NCBI RefSeq assembly: GCF_000195295.1
Contig: NC_015388.1
Coordinates: 558,001-622,000, forward strand
Source: Desulfobacca acetoxidans DSM 11109
Lineage (GTDB): Bacteria > Desulfobacterota > Desulfobaccia > Desulfobaccales > Desulfobaccaceae
Direction of reading: 5' to 3'
DNA length: 64,000 nucleotides
Numbering within the stretch: position 1 is the first letter of the stretch; every line of letters starts with the position of its first letter. The notes below the pieces were generated by a model. That model was given only the letters and a program-made list of their open reading frames with translations. It did no database searches and had not been told where the DNA came from. Shown here piece after piece: positions 8,854 to 17,888 of this stretch. Both the position numbers and the translations under genes were made by a program.

Positions 8854-9052
8854 TTCTTCACGATACAAATTCTAGACGCAACTATATGGTATCGGGAAAG
8901 CTTCCCCGGCCTGTTTTATAGAGATCATGGACGTTTTTGGCGGCATTGAGCTGGCGGTGGAAGGAAACCGACAGGTTGACCGCAAGAACATCGTACCGTG
9001 GCTGTCTAGTCTTTTTCGATTACAATCTCCTGAAGCACGCGAGGATTTTGGC

Positions 9053-9337
9053 ATGCCCTTGACGTCAGAAAGAGTGCAACAGGTAGCTCGCTTAGCCCGT
9101 TTGACGTTAGCCGCAAGCGAAGTGGAGCTTTTTACCCGACAGTTGAATGATATCTTAAATTATGTCGAAAAATTGGGTGAGTTGGATACCACGGATGTTC
9201 CTCCCATGGCGCATGTCCTGGACGTGCAGAACGCTTTCCGAGATGATGCTACCCAAGGCAGCCTGTCTGTGGAAGAGGCCTTGGCTAATGCGCCAGCGGC
9301 ACAACGCCTTTTTTTTGTCGTTCCCAGAGTAATTTAA
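9053..9337 (+). CDS. gatC: Asp/Glu-tRNA amidotransferase subunit C
   Basis: Small subunit of the GatCAB amidotransferase, which converts Glu-tRNA(Gln) and Asp-tRNA(Asn) to the amidated forms. The 94-residue protein shows the family pattern: MPLTSERVQQVARLARLTL, a helical middle with LNDILNYVEKLGELDTTDVPPMAH, and the C-terminal motif FRDDATQGSLSVEEALANAP...FFVVPRVI. The start is set at 9053, where GAGG lies eight bases upstream. A longer in-frame extension to 8927 has no ribosome site and no family similarity. gatA follows after about 257 bp; gatB is not in the window. Confidence 0.92.
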   Translation: MPLTSERVQQVARLARLTLAASEVELFTRQLNDILNYVEKLGELDTTDVPPMAHVLDVQNAFRDDATQGSLSVEEALANAPAAQRLFFVVPRVI

Positions 9338-9387
9338 CTGCGGCAGCTATTGATAAAAGCCGGGGCCAGAGGCGAACGGAGTTGTTC

Positions 9388-9410
9388 GGGGCGAATACAA
9401 AATTTGCCCC
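9388..9410. repeat. Short imperfect inverted repeat in the gatC-gatA gap
   Basis: GGGGC (9388-9392) pairs with GCCCC (9406-9410), extended by GAA/TTT. It resembles the perfect 8-bp inverted repeat at 30616-30643. A hairpin in the gatCA message is possible; no function is assigned. Confidence 0.35.
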
Positions 9411-9594
9411 TACGCATGGGCATGTCGGTGCTGTAGAGCTGTAGGATGGGCACTGCCCCCCATTCTTTGATTTATTGTATCCGATAGCTGAAGTATTGCT
9501 TCAAATTTAAACTCTGAATTTCTCTGGCGTGTTGCCAGGATACGGTATCCGGCAACAGCCTTGGGTGATATCCGCATCATATGGAGTCGGACTG

Positions 9595-11058
9595 ATGACC
9601 GTATCATGGCAATCTTTGACCATCCAGCAATTGCATCCTCTCATGCTGCGAGGGGAAATCTCTCCGGTGGAGCTGACCCAAGGATTCTTAGACCGGATTT
9701 CCCAATTCGATGACACTTTGCACTGTTACATAACGGTAGAGGCCCAGCAGGCCCTCGCCCAGGCCCAAGAGGCAACCCGGCGGTTGGCCAGCGGCCGGGC
9801 AACACCCTTGACCGGCATCCCCTTGGCCATCAAAGACCTCATCGTTACCCAGGGGCTTCGCACTACCTGCGCCTCCAGATCGCTTGAAAACTATGTGCCG
9901 CCATATGACGCTACCGTTATGCACCGGCTGCGGGAGGCGGGTGCGGTCATCCTCGGTAAAGTGAATATGGATGAGTTCGCCATGGGTTCTTCTACGGAGA
10001 ATTCGGCTTTTGGAGCAACGCGCAATCCATGGCGGCTTGATTGCATCCCCGGTGGCTCTAGTGGGGGTTCCGCCGCGGCGGTGGCGGCCGACCTTTGCCT
10101 GGCTTCTCTGGGCAGTGACACCGGCGGTTCTATCCGTCAACCGGCCTCCCACTGCGGCGTCGTCGGCTTGAAACCCACCTATGGGCGGGTCTCCCGGTTC
10201 GGATTGGTCGCCTTTGCCAGTTCTTTGGATCAGATCGGCCCTATTACTAAGGATGTTGCCGATTGCGCCCTGCTGCTCCAGTTTCTGGCGGGCTATGATC
10301 CAAAAGACTCAACCTCGGCGCCGGTTCCGACCCCGGACTATTCTCAGGCCCTCAATCAAGACATCAAAGGATTAAAAATCGGCGTTCCGCAAGAATATTT
10401 CATTGCCGGCATGGAGGAGGAGGTGGAGCAAGCGGTGCGAGCCGCTCTCGAGACCTTTAAGGGATTAGGGGCTGAACTGGTTGAGGTCAGCCTGCCGCAC
10501 ACTCAATACGCCGTGGCGGTCTATTACCTCATCGCTACGGCCGAAGCAAGTTCTAACCTGGCCCGTTATGACGGCGTCAAGTATGGTTTCCGCGCTGCTG
10601 AGGCCAACGATCTAATGGATATGTACTGCGCTACTCGGGCCCAGGGTTTGGGAGCTGAAGTCCGACGCCGCATTATGCTCGGGACCTATGCCTTGTCTGC
10701 CGGATATTATGACGCCTATTATAAAAAGGCTTCGCAGGTAAGAACCCTCATCCGCCGGGACTTTGACGAGGTCTTTCAGACCTGTCAGATTGTAGCCACC
10801 CCCGTGGCGCCCACCACGGCCTTTCGCTTGGGGGAAAAGATGGACGATCCGTTGACTATGTATCTTTCTGATATTTTTACTATCTCGGCAAATCTGGCTG
10901 GCATTCCGGGCATCTCGGTGCCTTGCGGCCTCAACTCCGGGGGGCTCCCCATCGGCCTGCAACTCCTGGCCCGGCACTTTGACGAATCGACGCTCCTTAA
11001 GGCCGCGCACGCCTTTGAACAGGCTTCCACCTTTCACCTTCTTAAACCACCTATTTGA
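9595..11058 (+). CDS. gatA: Asp/Glu-tRNA amidotransferase subunit A
   Basis: Glutaminase subunit of GatCAB; it releases ammonia from Gln or Asn for transfer to mischarged tRNA. The amidase signature is intact: [11 protein letters not shown] (catalytic Lys), [14 protein letters not shown] (cis-Ser) and [15 protein letters not shown] (nucleophile Ser), followed by [20 protein letters not shown]. The length of 487 residues from the chosen start is normal. ATG at 9595 is used because GGAG precedes it at the right distance; the upstream extension to 9529 lacks support. The separated gatC-gatA order without gatB means the B subunit must be encoded elsewhere. Confidence 0.95.
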   Translation: MTVSWQSLTIQQLHPLMLRGEISPVELTQGFLDRISQFDDTLHCYITVEAQQALAQAQEATRRLASGRATPLTGIPLAIKDLIVTQGLRTTCASRSLENYVPPYDATVMHRLREAGAVILGKVNMDEFAMGSSTENSAFGATRNPWRLDCIPGGSSGGSAAAVAADLCLASLGSDTGGSIRQPASHCGVVGLKPTYGRVSRFGLVAFASSLDQIGPITKDVADCALLLQFLAGYDPKDSTSAPVPTPDYSQALNQDIKGLKIGVPQEYFIAGMEEEVEQAVRAALETFKGLGAELVEVSLPHTQYAVAVYYLIATAEASSNLARYDGVKYGFRAAEANDLMDMYCATRAQGLGAEVRRRIMLGTYALSAGYYDAYYKKASQVRTLIRRDFDEVFQTCQIVATPVAPTTAFRLGEKMDDPLTMYLSDIFTISANLAGIPGISVPCGLNSGGLPIGLQLLARHFDESTLLKAAHAFEQASTFHLLKPPI

Positions 11059-11104
11059 TTCTGTCCGGCAGTGGCCCAAGCAGTAAGAAAGAGAGATTCA
11101 CGAC

Positions 11105-11917
11105 ATGGACATCGCACACGCCATTTTGTTAGGGATCATCCAAGGTCTGGCGGAATTTCTGCCGATCTCCAGCTCTGCCCATTTGGTCTTATTGGAGCAT
11201 TACTTGGGAGTTCAGGAGGCCGGGCTTACTTTTGATATACTGTTGCATGTTGGGACTTTAGTAGCGTTGATCGCCTACTTCTGGCAGGATTGGCAGGGTA
11301 TGGCAGCGGCGCTCTGGCGTCCCGGGCGGCACAACCGTTTCGAACGCCGCCTCTTTTGGTACCTGGTTATTGCCACCCTTCCAGGCGCCGCCGCCGGCTA
11401 TTTCCTGGAAAAGCAGGCGGAGACCATCTTTCGGACGCCTACCCGGATTGCCGTCCTCCTGGCAGTGTTAGGCATCTTGTTGTACCTGGCAGACCGGGTA
11501 GCCCGACATCAGCGGCGGCTGCCCGGCATCACCCTGAAGGACGCCGTGCTCGTCGGCTGTGCCCAGGCTCTGGCTATTATGCCGGGCGTCTCCCGCAGCG
11601 GCAGCACCATGACCATGGGATTATTTTTGGGGCTCACCCGCGAAACGGCTGCCCGTTTTTCCTTTCTCATGTCCGCCCCCATTATCTTCGGGGCCGGAGT
11701 GCATCAAGGCCTCAAATTGTTGAAGAGCGGCGCTAATAATTTCTTGACGTTGCCGTATGTCCTGGGCTTTCTGGCAGCCATCGTGTCGAGTTATCTCACC
11801 ATCCGCTACCTCCTGCGGTTTCTGCAGCGCCACACTTTCATAATCTTCGTCCTCTACCGTCTGCTCCTGGCCTTTGTGGTATTAGGGTTGGAGTATTATC
11901 AGGTGGGGCCGAAGTGA
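11105..11917 (+). CDS. uppP: Undecaprenyl-diphosphate phosphatase (UppP/BacA)
   Basis: Inner-membrane enzyme that dephosphorylates undecaprenyl pyrophosphate to recycle the lipid carrier of peptidoglycan and O-antigen synthesis; it confers bacitracin tolerance. The 270-residue polytopic protein carries both signatures: GIIQGLAEFLPISSSAHLVL near the N terminus and MPGVSRSGSTMTMGLFLGLT in the second half, with about eight hydrophobic helices. It lies 46 bp after gatA on the same strand and may be read through from it. Confidence 0.95.
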   Translation: MDIAHAILLGIIQGLAEFLPISSSAHLVLLEHYLGVQEAGLTFDILLHVGTLVALIAYFWQDWQGMAAALWRPGRHNRFERRLFWYLVIATLPGAAAGYFLEKQAETIFRTPTRIAVLLAVLGILLYLADRVARHQRRLPGITLKDAVLVGCAQALAIMPGVSRSGSTMTMGLFLGLTRETAARFSFLMSAPIIFGAGVHQGLKLLKSGANNFLTLPYVLGFLAAIVSSYLTIRYLLRFLQRHTFIIFVLYRLLLAFVVLGLEYYQVGPK

Positions 11918-12040
11918 TGGCGGCTGAGAATCTGGGAAAGACCAAGAGCATGAATATTTTCAAAATCGGGACTACACAGGGCATCTACCCGTCTCCTGAT
12001 ACCGGGTAAACATTATGTTTCCTGACTCAATTTTGGAAGG

Positions 12041-12670
12041 ATGCTGTTATCTCTGACCCCAAAAATCCTTCTCTGTTCCCGCTGGCGCCCCTGTTGGCCC
12101 CGGCAGGGGCAGAAAGTGGTGCGGCTGTCCAACTCCGGCACTTTTCCCATCAGCCATCCCAGCACCCGACTCTGTTTGGAGCTCATGGTCGCGGCCTGCC
12201 AGGAGCAACAACCTGCCTCGCTGCTGGACTTAGGTTGCGGCTCCGGGGTCTTGGCGCTGGCCGGGGCCTTGCTGGGCATCCCTTTGATCCTCGGCTGCGA
12301 TATCTCCGGCCGTGCCCTGCGCACTTCCCGGAGAAATGCTCAGCGCAACCGCTTGACCACCGGCGTCTGTTGGCTGCACGGCTCCACTGAAGCCCTGAAA
12401 CCCGGTTTCCATCTCATTGTCGTCAATCTGCCTTTTGTGGTGCAGATGGAGAAACAGGAGGAATTGCTCCGCCTGGCCGACTTTCGAGGCGGACTGATTC
12501 TTTCAGGTTTCCGAGATTCCCAGGAAGGTCTCGTTGCCGATTTTTACTTCGAGCAGGGTTGGCGGCTTAGCCAGCGGCTCACCCGGGACCGCTGGGAGCC
12601 GGAGCCGCCGGTCGAACTCAGTTACACCTGGGTAGGACTGTATCTCGTAGCAGATGATACTAGACGGTAG
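12041..12670 (+). CDS. PrmA-like SAM-dependent methyltransferase
   Basis: Predicted class I methyltransferase. Motif I is LLDLGCGSGVLALAGALLG, the acidic end of strand beta-2 is GCDISGRAL, and NLPF sits in the position of the catalytic NPPY-type motif. The segment NSGTFPISHPSTRLCLELM resembles the pre-motif I loop of ribosomal protein L11 methyltransferase (PrmA), but the PrmA N-terminal substrate domain is absent and the protein is short. The called ATG directly abuts GGAAGG, which is too close. GTG at 12116, with AGGGG at good spacing, may be the real start. Substrate unknown. Confidence 0.7.
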   Translation: MLLSLTPKILLCSRWRPCWPRQGQKVVRLSNSGTFPISHPSTRLCLELMVAACQEQQPASLLDLGCGSGVLALAGALLGIPLILGCDISGRALRTSRRNAQRNRLTTGVCWLHGSTEALKPGFHLIVVNLPFVVQMEKQEELLRLADFRGGLILSGFRDSQEGLVADFYFEQGWRLSQRLTRDRWEPEPPVELSYTWVGLYLVADDTRR

Positions 12671-12976
12671 TTTCCAGGTTTATTGCTCCGGTAATCCGAC
12701 GTTTCAATTTGAAGTTCAGATCATTTAAGGATATTTTGCTGTTGCTGGCTTAAAGTTGAGCCCCAAAGCTTCGGTTGCTGGGGTTATTTTCTAGATGCTT
12801 GACCCCTGCTCGCCTGGTATATTAAATTGAGTATTATCGAATAAAAGTCGAAGGCGGTTTCCTGGGGATATCGCAATCGCCCCGAAGCATAGCCATTCAT
12901 GGGACGGGCGTTCAAGTGCCCGGCGCGCCGGGTTAACTCCTGACGCCATTCCATAAGTCTCTGGAAGGATTGTATT
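12671..12976. other. Intergenic region between the methyltransferase and mlaE
   Basis: About 305 bp. It contains the possible terminator at 12759-12789 and the ribosome site of mlaE (GGAAGG at about 12963). An antisense open frame here overlaps mlaE and is treated as a shadow. Confidence 0.5.
12759..12789 (+). terminator. Possible Rho-independent terminator before mlaE
   Basis: AGCCCCA (12759-12765) pairs with TGGGGTT (12779-12785), with two further GC pairs inside and the tail ATTTTCT. It would end the gatC-uppP-methyltransferase transcripts. Confidence 0.45.
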
Positions 12977-13744
12977 GTGCTTTTTCTTACTACTCTTGGC
13001 CGGTTATGGGTCCATTTCCTCCAGGAGCTGGGCGGCATGGCCCTGTTGTTGGCTCAAGCCGGGCTCTGGCTGCCCCGGCGTCCTTACCGGTGGCGGCATT
13101 TTTTCCGACAACTCGAGTTTATCGGGGTTAAATCCTTTTTTATCGTGGTCCTGACGGGATTGTTTACCGGTATGGTCTTGGCGTTGCAGGCGTATTATGG
13201 TTTCCGCAAGTTTGGGGGCGAAAGTCTCCTAGGCGGCGCCGTAGCCCTCTCCATGACCAGGGAACTCGGCCCGGTCTTGACTTCGCTGATGGTGGCGGCG
13301 CGCGCCGGCTCCGCCATGGCCGCGGAGTTGGGCGCCATGAAGGTAACGGAACAGGTGGACGCTCTTTTGGCCATGGCAGTGCAGCCGGTACACTACCTGG
13401 CCCTGCCCCGTCTGTTGGCTGCTGTCATCATGACGCCGCTCTTAACGGTAATAGCGGTTTATATCGGTATTGTCGGGGGCTATTTTGTCGGTGTCATTCT
13501 CCTGGACGTCAACCCTGGCACCTTTATGCAAAAAATGTTGGAAATGGTGAATAGTTCCGACCTCTACAACGGTCTGTTCAAGTCCGTCATCTTCGGCCTG
13601 CTGTTGGCTCTCATCAGTTGTTACGAGGGCCTGCAGGCCAAAGGCGGCGCCGAGGGGGTCGGGCTGGTAACCACCAGAGCCGTAGTCTATTCCGCCATTT
13701 CCATTCTTATTGCCGATTATATTCTGACGGCCTTGTTATTCTAG
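12977..13744 (+). CDS. mlaE: MlaE-family ABC transporter permease
   Basis: Inner-membrane permease of the Mla phospholipid transport system that maintains outer-membrane lipid asymmetry. The 255-residue protein matches the MlaE/TrnH fold: GVKSFFIVVLTGLFTGMVLALQAYYG, LGPVLTSLMVAARAGSAMAAELG, EQVDALLAMAVQPVHYLALPR and the C-terminal hydrophobic helices. It starts with GTG, preceded by GGAAGG eight bases upstream. The ATPase gene follows after 22 bp. The periplasmic MCE subunit MlaD, usually the next gene, is missing here. Confidence 0.92.
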   Translation: MLFLTTLGRLWVHFLQELGGMALLLAQAGLWLPRRPYRWRHFFRQLEFIGVKSFFIVVLTGLFTGMVLALQAYYGFRKFGGESLLGGAVALSMTRELGPVLTSLMVAARAGSAMAAELGAMKVTEQVDALLAMAVQPVHYLALPRLLAAVIMTPLLTVIAVYIGIVGGYFVGVILLDVNPGTFMQKMLEMVNSSDLYNGLFKSVIFGLLLALISCYEGLQAKGGAEGVGLVTTRAVVYSAISILIADYILTALLF

Positions 13745-13766
13745 TGCTTGCAGGTGGATTCGAGGT

Positions 13767-14537
13767 ATGACCACAGCAGTAGCGGCAATCATTCAGTTAA
13801 TCGATGTCCATAAATCTTTTAATGGCTTGGAGGTATTGCGGGGCGTTCGCCTCGCCATCACTCCGGGGGAGATCACCGTCATCCTCGGGCGCAGCGGCGG
13901 CGGTAAAAGTGTTCTCTTAAAGCATCTTCTGGGCCTGATGTCCCCGGACCGCGGTCAGGTGCAGGTAATGGGACAGGATCTGGCTAATTTATCAGAGAAA
14001 CAACTTTTTACCCTGCGGCAACGCTTCGGCTACCTCTTCCAGCATGGCGCCCTCTTTGATTCGCTTACGGTGGGCGAAAATGTGGCCTTCCCCCTGACCG
14101 AGCACACCGACTGGCACCGCGCCAGGATTCAAGCAGCAGTGCGCGAAAAATTATATCAGGTCGGATTAAGCGGTATTTTAGACAAAATGCCGGGTGATCT
14201 CTCCGGCGGTATGCGCAAAAGAGTGGCGCTGGCTCGAGCCCTGGTACTGGAGCCGGAAATTCTGCTTTTTGATGAACCGACCACCGGTCTGGATCCGATC
14301 ATGACCACCACCATCGGCGAGTTGATCGCCGCCACCGTCCGGCGGCTCAAGGTAACCGCCGTTATTATCAGCCACGATCTCGGGTTGGCCTTCTCCCTGG
14401 CCGACTCTATCGCTTTTTTACACCAGGGGCAGATAATCAGCCACACCGATCCTCAGAGCTTCCGTCAGTCCCGGTTGGAGCCGGTCCAGCAGTTTTTACA
14501 AGGTCAGCCAGACAGGTTAGAGACGGCTGAGGTATAA
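13767..14537 (+). CDS. mlaF: MlaF-family ABC transporter ATP-binding protein
   Basis: Cytoplasmic ATPase powering the MlaE permease. It shows Walker A GRSGGGKSVLLKHLLG, Q-loop FQHGALFDSLTVGEN, signature LSGGMRKRVALARAL, Walker B ILLFDEPTTGLDP and the H-loop IISHDLG. The LSGGMRKR signature and FQHGALFDSLTV text are characteristic of the MlaF/Ttg2A branch. The length of 256 residues is normal. It is transcribed with mlaE and converges on cobS. With no MlaD, MlaC or MlaB gene adjacent, the other subunits must lie elsewhere. Confidence 0.93.
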   Translation: MTTAVAAIIQLIDVHKSFNGLEVLRGVRLAITPGEITVILGRSGGGKSVLLKHLLGLMSPDRGQVQVMGQDLANLSEKQLFTLRQRFGYLFQHGALFDSLTVGENVAFPLTEHTDWHRARIQAAVREKLYQVGLSGILDKMPGDLSGGMRKRVALARALVLEPEILLFDEPTTGLDPIMTTTIGELIAATVRRLKVTAVIISHDLGLAFSLADSIAFLHQGQIISHTDPQSFRQSRLEPVQQFLQGQPDRLETAEV

Positions 14538-14567
14538 GAGATCAGGTTTACAGAAGATACTGGGTAA

Positions 14568-14586
14568 TTTCTTCTTGCAGAAGAAA
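14568..14586. terminator. Hairpin between convergent mlaF and cobS
   Basis: A perfect 8-bp inverted repeat, TTTCTTCT and AGAAGAAA, flanks a 3-base loop midway between two convergent genes. The stem is AT-rich and the T-run is poor, so a bidirectional terminator role is only possible. Confidence 0.3.
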
Positions 14587-14647
14587 CTGGGTGCAGGTTT
14601 TTAACCGGATGGTGGGCAACGCTTCCTAATTTGAGTATGAATTGCCA

Positions 14648-15388
14648 TCAGACCTGAATCAGGCAGACTGCGAGTACCAGGACTTCGAGAACTTCATTCA
14701 ATGCTCCGAATACATCCCCGGTAACGCCCCCCAGGCGCCGCCAGAAGTAAATGGCCGCCAGAATGGTGACGGCGGCAGCGGCGATTAGAGATACCAACCC
14801 GCGCCAACTGCCGATCAGGCCTACGATCAGGAGGGCGCTGCTGCTAGCAAAAATCAAGGTGCGCCCCGAAGTAAATGTGGTCATGGCCTCTCCCAATCCC
14901 CCCTCACTTCTGGCATAGGGCGACAGATAGGCCAGGAGCACCATGGCTCCCCGGCTTACCACCGGAAAGATCAAGATTGGCCACCAGGCCTTTTGCTCTA
15001 ACACGCCAGCCAAGAAACTGAATTTAACCATCAGAATGAGGACAATTCCCACTGCTCCGAAGGCCCCCACCGCGTGATCCTTCATGATGCGCAGGGAATC
15101 TTCCCGACCCCGGCCACCTCCTAAGCCATCCAGGGTGTCCGCCAATCCATCCAGGTGCAACCCCCGGTTGGCAATGGTCAGCAGGGCCGTCAGCAAGGCT
15201 GCCGCAGCTACCGGGGGGAGAATGTGGCTTAAACCCAGGGCGGCGGCCGATAAGATGCCGCCCAGCAAGAGGCCTACCAGCGGGAACCAGGCCATGGAGT
15301 TGGCCAGTTCCTGGTGATCGGCCGTGGCCTGGCGCGGCCAGGGAATAATGGTAAGAAAGGTGAGGGCCAGGCTCAAGGTTTTGATCAT
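14648..15388 (-). CDS. cobS: Adenosylcobinamide-GDP ribazoletransferase (cobalamin synthase)
   Basis: Integral membrane enzyme joining adenosylcobinamide-GDP and alpha-ribazole (phosphate), the last step of cobalamin assembly. The 246-residue protein has the CobS signature LHLDGLADTLDGLGGGRGRE followed by DHAVGAFGAVGIVL, plus several hydrophobic helices. It is last in the cobU-cobT-cobS run and overlaps cobT by four bases, so it is translationally coupled. Confidence 0.94.
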   Translation of the reverse strand: MIKTLSLALTFLTIIPWPRQATADHQELANSMAWFPLVGLLLGGILSAAALGLSHILPPVAAAALLTALLTIANRGLHLDGLADTLDGLGGGRGREDSLRIMKDHAVGAFGAVGIVLILMVKFSFLAGVLEQKAWWPILIFPVVSRGAMVLLAYLSPYARSEGGLGEAMTTFTSGRTLIFASSSALLIVGLIGSWRGLVSLIAAAAVTILAAIYFWRRLGGVTGDVFGALNEVLEVLVLAVCLIQV

Positions 15389-16458
15389 GAATCTTTGCCG
15401 CTCACCCCGGCTTCCGCAAAGGTAGCCATCTCGTGATAAATTTTTAGGCCCACCTCCAGCAGGTTGATGCCCAGGGCGGCGCCGGTTCCCTCCCCCAGAC
15501 GCAGGTCCAGGTCCAGCAGGGGCCTGAGACCCAGGGATGCTAACATTACCTGATGGCCAAATTCTGCGGATCGGTGAGCCGCTTTGAGATAATCCGATAC
15601 TGCCGGGCAGAGACGGGCCGCCACCAGGGCGGCAGCAGTGGCAATGAAACCATCCAACAGTACCGGCCGCCGGGCCGCCGCGGCCCCCAAGATGAGTCCG
15701 GTCAGGCCGCCGATCTCCAACCCGCCCAGCTTGGCCAGGACTTCGACAGGATCTCGAGGGTCTGGTTGGTGGAGAGCTAGAGCACGCTCAATCACTTCGA
15801 CCTTCCGGCGGTAGCCAGCGTCGTCCACTCCGGTGCCGCGGCCGGTGACAGTTGCGGCCGGCTCCCCGGTAAAGACGGCTGCGAGGGCCGCCGCCGGCGT
15901 CGTGTTGCCGATACCCATTTCACCGGTGGCCAGCACATCCGCCCCGGCGGCGATATTCTCCTGGGCCAGTTCGATGCCGACGTTAATAGCCGCTTCGGCT
16001 TCTGCGCGGCTCAGGGCGGCCTCCTGCGCCAGGTTGCGGCTGCCAAAAGCCACCTTGCGGGAGATGAGACCTGAGAATCCGCTAAAGTCATATTTGACGC
16101 CAATGTCTACCACCTGCACTTCGGCGCCTACATGCCGGGCCAAGACATTGATGCCGGCCCCCCCCTGCAGGAAGTTGGCCACCATCTGAAAGGTGACGTC
16201 CTGGGGATAGGCGCTGACGCCTTCAGCCACTACTCCGTGGTCGGCAGCAAATATCATCACGACTTTCTTTTTCAAGGAGGACTTCAGGTCCTCGCGAACG
16301 GCGACATACCAGGCGGCCAGTTCTTCGAGACGCCCCAAACTGCCCTGGGGCTTGGTCAGCCGGTCCAGGCGCGCCTGAGCTTGAGCTCGCCATGCCGGAT
16401 TCAGAGGTTGAATCCGGCTGGCGGTCTCTTGAATTATTGCTGAATTCATAAAATACAC
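15385..16458 (-). CDS. cobT: Nicotinate-nucleotide--dimethylbenzimidazole phosphoribosyltransferase
   Basis: Makes alpha-ribazole-5'-phosphate from nicotinate mononucleotide and dimethylbenzimidazole (or another base) to activate the lower ligand of cobalamin. The 357-residue length is standard. Visible family text includes LTKPQGSLGRLEELA, FAADHGVVAEGVSAYPQ, ATGEMGIGNTTPAAAL, TGRGTGVDD and RLGEGTGAALG, whose Glu is the catalytic base. It starts 16 bp after cobU on the same strand and overlaps cobS. Confidence 0.95.
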   Translation of the reverse strand: MYFMNSAIIQETASRIQPLNPAWRAQAQARLDRLTKPQGSLGRLEELAAWYVAVREDLKSSLKKKVVMIFAADHGVVAEGVSAYPQDVTFQMVANFLQGGAGINVLARHVGAEVQVVDIGVKYDFSGFSGLISRKVAFGSRNLAQEAALSRAEAEAAINVGIELAQENIAAGADVLATGEMGIGNTTPAAALAAVFTGEPAATVTGRGTGVDDAGYRRKVEVIERALALHQPDPRDPVEVLAKLGGLEIGGLTGLILGAAAARRPVLLDGFIATAAALVAARLCPAVSDYLKAAHRSAEFGHQVMLASLGLRPLLDLDLRLGEGTGAALGINLLEVGLKIYHEMATFAEAGVSGKDS

Positions 16459-16474
16459 TCACCCCATGTGGAAA

Positions 16475-17023
16475 TTATAAGATTTGCCTCCCCTTAAGAT
16501 AGAGCGGCAAACCGCTTACCACCAGGACAGCCACATCCGCCAGGGCGGCAACCTGTTGATTCAACCGGCCGGCCAGATCGCGAAAACGTCGGGCGAGGGA
16601 ATTCTCGGGGACGATTCCCCAGCCCACTTCGTTGCTGACCAGAATGATCGGTGTAGTCAAGCCTTCCAGAGTCTTGCAAAATTGGTCGGCGGCGCTTTCC
16701 GGATGGCCGAATTGATGATCATGAGTTAGAAGATTTGACAGCCATAGCGTCAGACAATCCACCAGAATAACCCCATAGCGGCCATTGGCCTCGTGCAGAA
16801 CTGCGGCCAGGGCCAGGGGCTCTTCCCAGGTCTGCCACTGCGGCCCGCGTGCCCGTTGGTGATGGGCGATACGGGCGGCCATTTCTTCGTCCAGGGCTTC
16901 ACCCGTAGCCACATACAGACGCGGCGGCGGCAGAGCCTCTGCCCACCGCTGCGCCAAAGTACTCTTGCCACTTTTAGCTCCGCCGCTCAGGAAAGCCACC
17001 CGAAATGGCGGCACTATCGACAT
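16475..17023 (-). CDS. cobU: Adenosylcobinamide kinase / cobinamide-phosphate guanylyltransferase
   Basis: Bifunctional enzyme that phosphorylates adenosylcobinamide and then adds GMP. The P-loop LSGGAKSGKSTLAQ is at the N terminus, and ARIAHHQRARGPQWQTWEEP contains the guanylylated His region. DCLTLWLSNLL and VSNEVGWGIVPENSLARRFRDLAGRLNQ are characteristic. At 182 residues it is full length. It is first gene of the cobU-cobT-cobS operon, divergent from cobO. Confidence 0.95.
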   Translation of the reverse strand: MSIVPPFRVAFLSGGAKSGKSTLAQRWAEALPPPRLYVATGEALDEEMAARIAHHQRARGPQWQTWEEPLALAAVLHEANGRYGVILVDCLTLWLSNLLTHDHQFGHPESAADQFCKTLEGLTTPIILVSNEVGWGIVPENSLARRFRDLAGRLNQQVAALADVAVLVVSGLPLYLKGRQIL

Positions 17024-17253
17024 ACTCGGATTTCCTTCTGGTACGTTGTATTGCCGCTAAGAATATGCTTATTCTAGGCTACCGTCAAGTGGTTAGCCTC
17101 AAAACGGGTTTGCAGTAATGTTCTGCAGTGTCGAGGGCGGGATCAGAAAAGGGCAGGCAAGCAACTGAAATATGTTGTGATCCTATGATTTCATGGTATA
17201 AAAAACCATGTTGGGAGCACGAGGCTGCCCGACATAACTGCAGCAAGGAAGGG

Positions 17254-17793
17254 ATGATACTAGTGGGAAAGTTAGAACAGGGTCTGGTGCAGATTTACAC
17301 CGGAGAAGGAAAAGGCAAGACTACCGCTGCCCTCGGATTGGCGCTGCGAGCCCTGGGCCGTGGTTTAAAAGTATTCATGTTGCAGTTTCTCAAGGGCGAT
17401 GATACCGGAGAATTGTTTTCGACACAGCAGTTCGGGGATAAGTTTGTCATCCGCCAGACCGGTTTGGGAGGGTTCATCCGCAAAGGCAAAGCCGGTCCGG
17501 AAGATGCCCAGCGGGCTAAAGAAGCTATGAATTTAGCTAAAGATATTCTCCGTAGGGGTGATTATGATCTGGTCATTTTGGATGAAATCAATGTCGCGCT
17601 CTACTTTGAACTGGTTTCCGTACCTGAAGTTCTGAAATTACTGCAGGCTCGAGCTCCCCATGTAGAAGTAGTCCTCACCGGCCGCTATGCTCCTCAAGAA
17701 ATCATTGAGGCCGCCGATTTGGTCACCGAGATGAAAAACATCAAGCATTACTATCACGCCGGCGTAAAGGCCCGCAAAGGAATTGAATCGTAA
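17254..17793 (+). CDS. cobO: Cob(I)alamin adenosyltransferase (CobO/BtuR type)
   Basis: Adenosylates corrinoids to the coenzyme form using ATP. P-loop GEGKGKTTAALGLALRALG, then LQFLKGDDTGE, DLVILDEINVAL (Walker B-like) and VVLTGRYAPQEIIEAADLVTEMKNIKHYY are typical of the CobA/CobO/BtuR family. Either ATG at 17254 or GTG at 17263 is the start. AAGGAAGGG ends directly before the ATG and is better spaced for the GTG, so the GTG may be used. A further upstream frame (to 17128) has no family similarity. It is divergent from cobU, which suits shared regulation. Confidence 0.92.
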   Translation: MILVGKLEQGLVQIYTGEGKGKTTAALGLALRALGRGLKVFMLQFLKGDDTGELFSTQQFGDKFVIRQTGLGGFIRKGKAGPEDAQRAKEAMNLAKDILRRGDYDLVILDEINVALYFELVSVPEVLKLLQARAPHVEVVLTGRYAPQEIIEAADLVTEMKNIKHYYHAGVKARKGIES

Positions 17794-17888
17794 ATGCTCA
17801 TTACCAAGAAAACAAGTGGCGAGTCAATAACAAAATGACTTCGGATGGTGTTCATGGATCGCAGGTGGCCGAAGGGTAATAGCAATTA

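Larger units (their letters stand above)
8216..9052. other. Long intergenic region with two repeat types
   Basis: About 840 bp between the divergent S41 pair and gatC. It contains a copy of the GGCGGGCGCGGCCCGCC repeat (8494-8595), a copy of the CATGCTTCGTTG repeat (8696-8725) and a possible extended -10 promoter for gatC near 8848. Open frames inside it have no ribosome site or recognisable content and are not called. Confidence 0.6.

Noticed and set aside
17024-17253. Cobalamin riboswitch between divergent cobU and cobO
   Set aside because: I searched both strands for the conserved AGCCAGGAGACCTGCC-type box and the B12-box context and found no convincing match.
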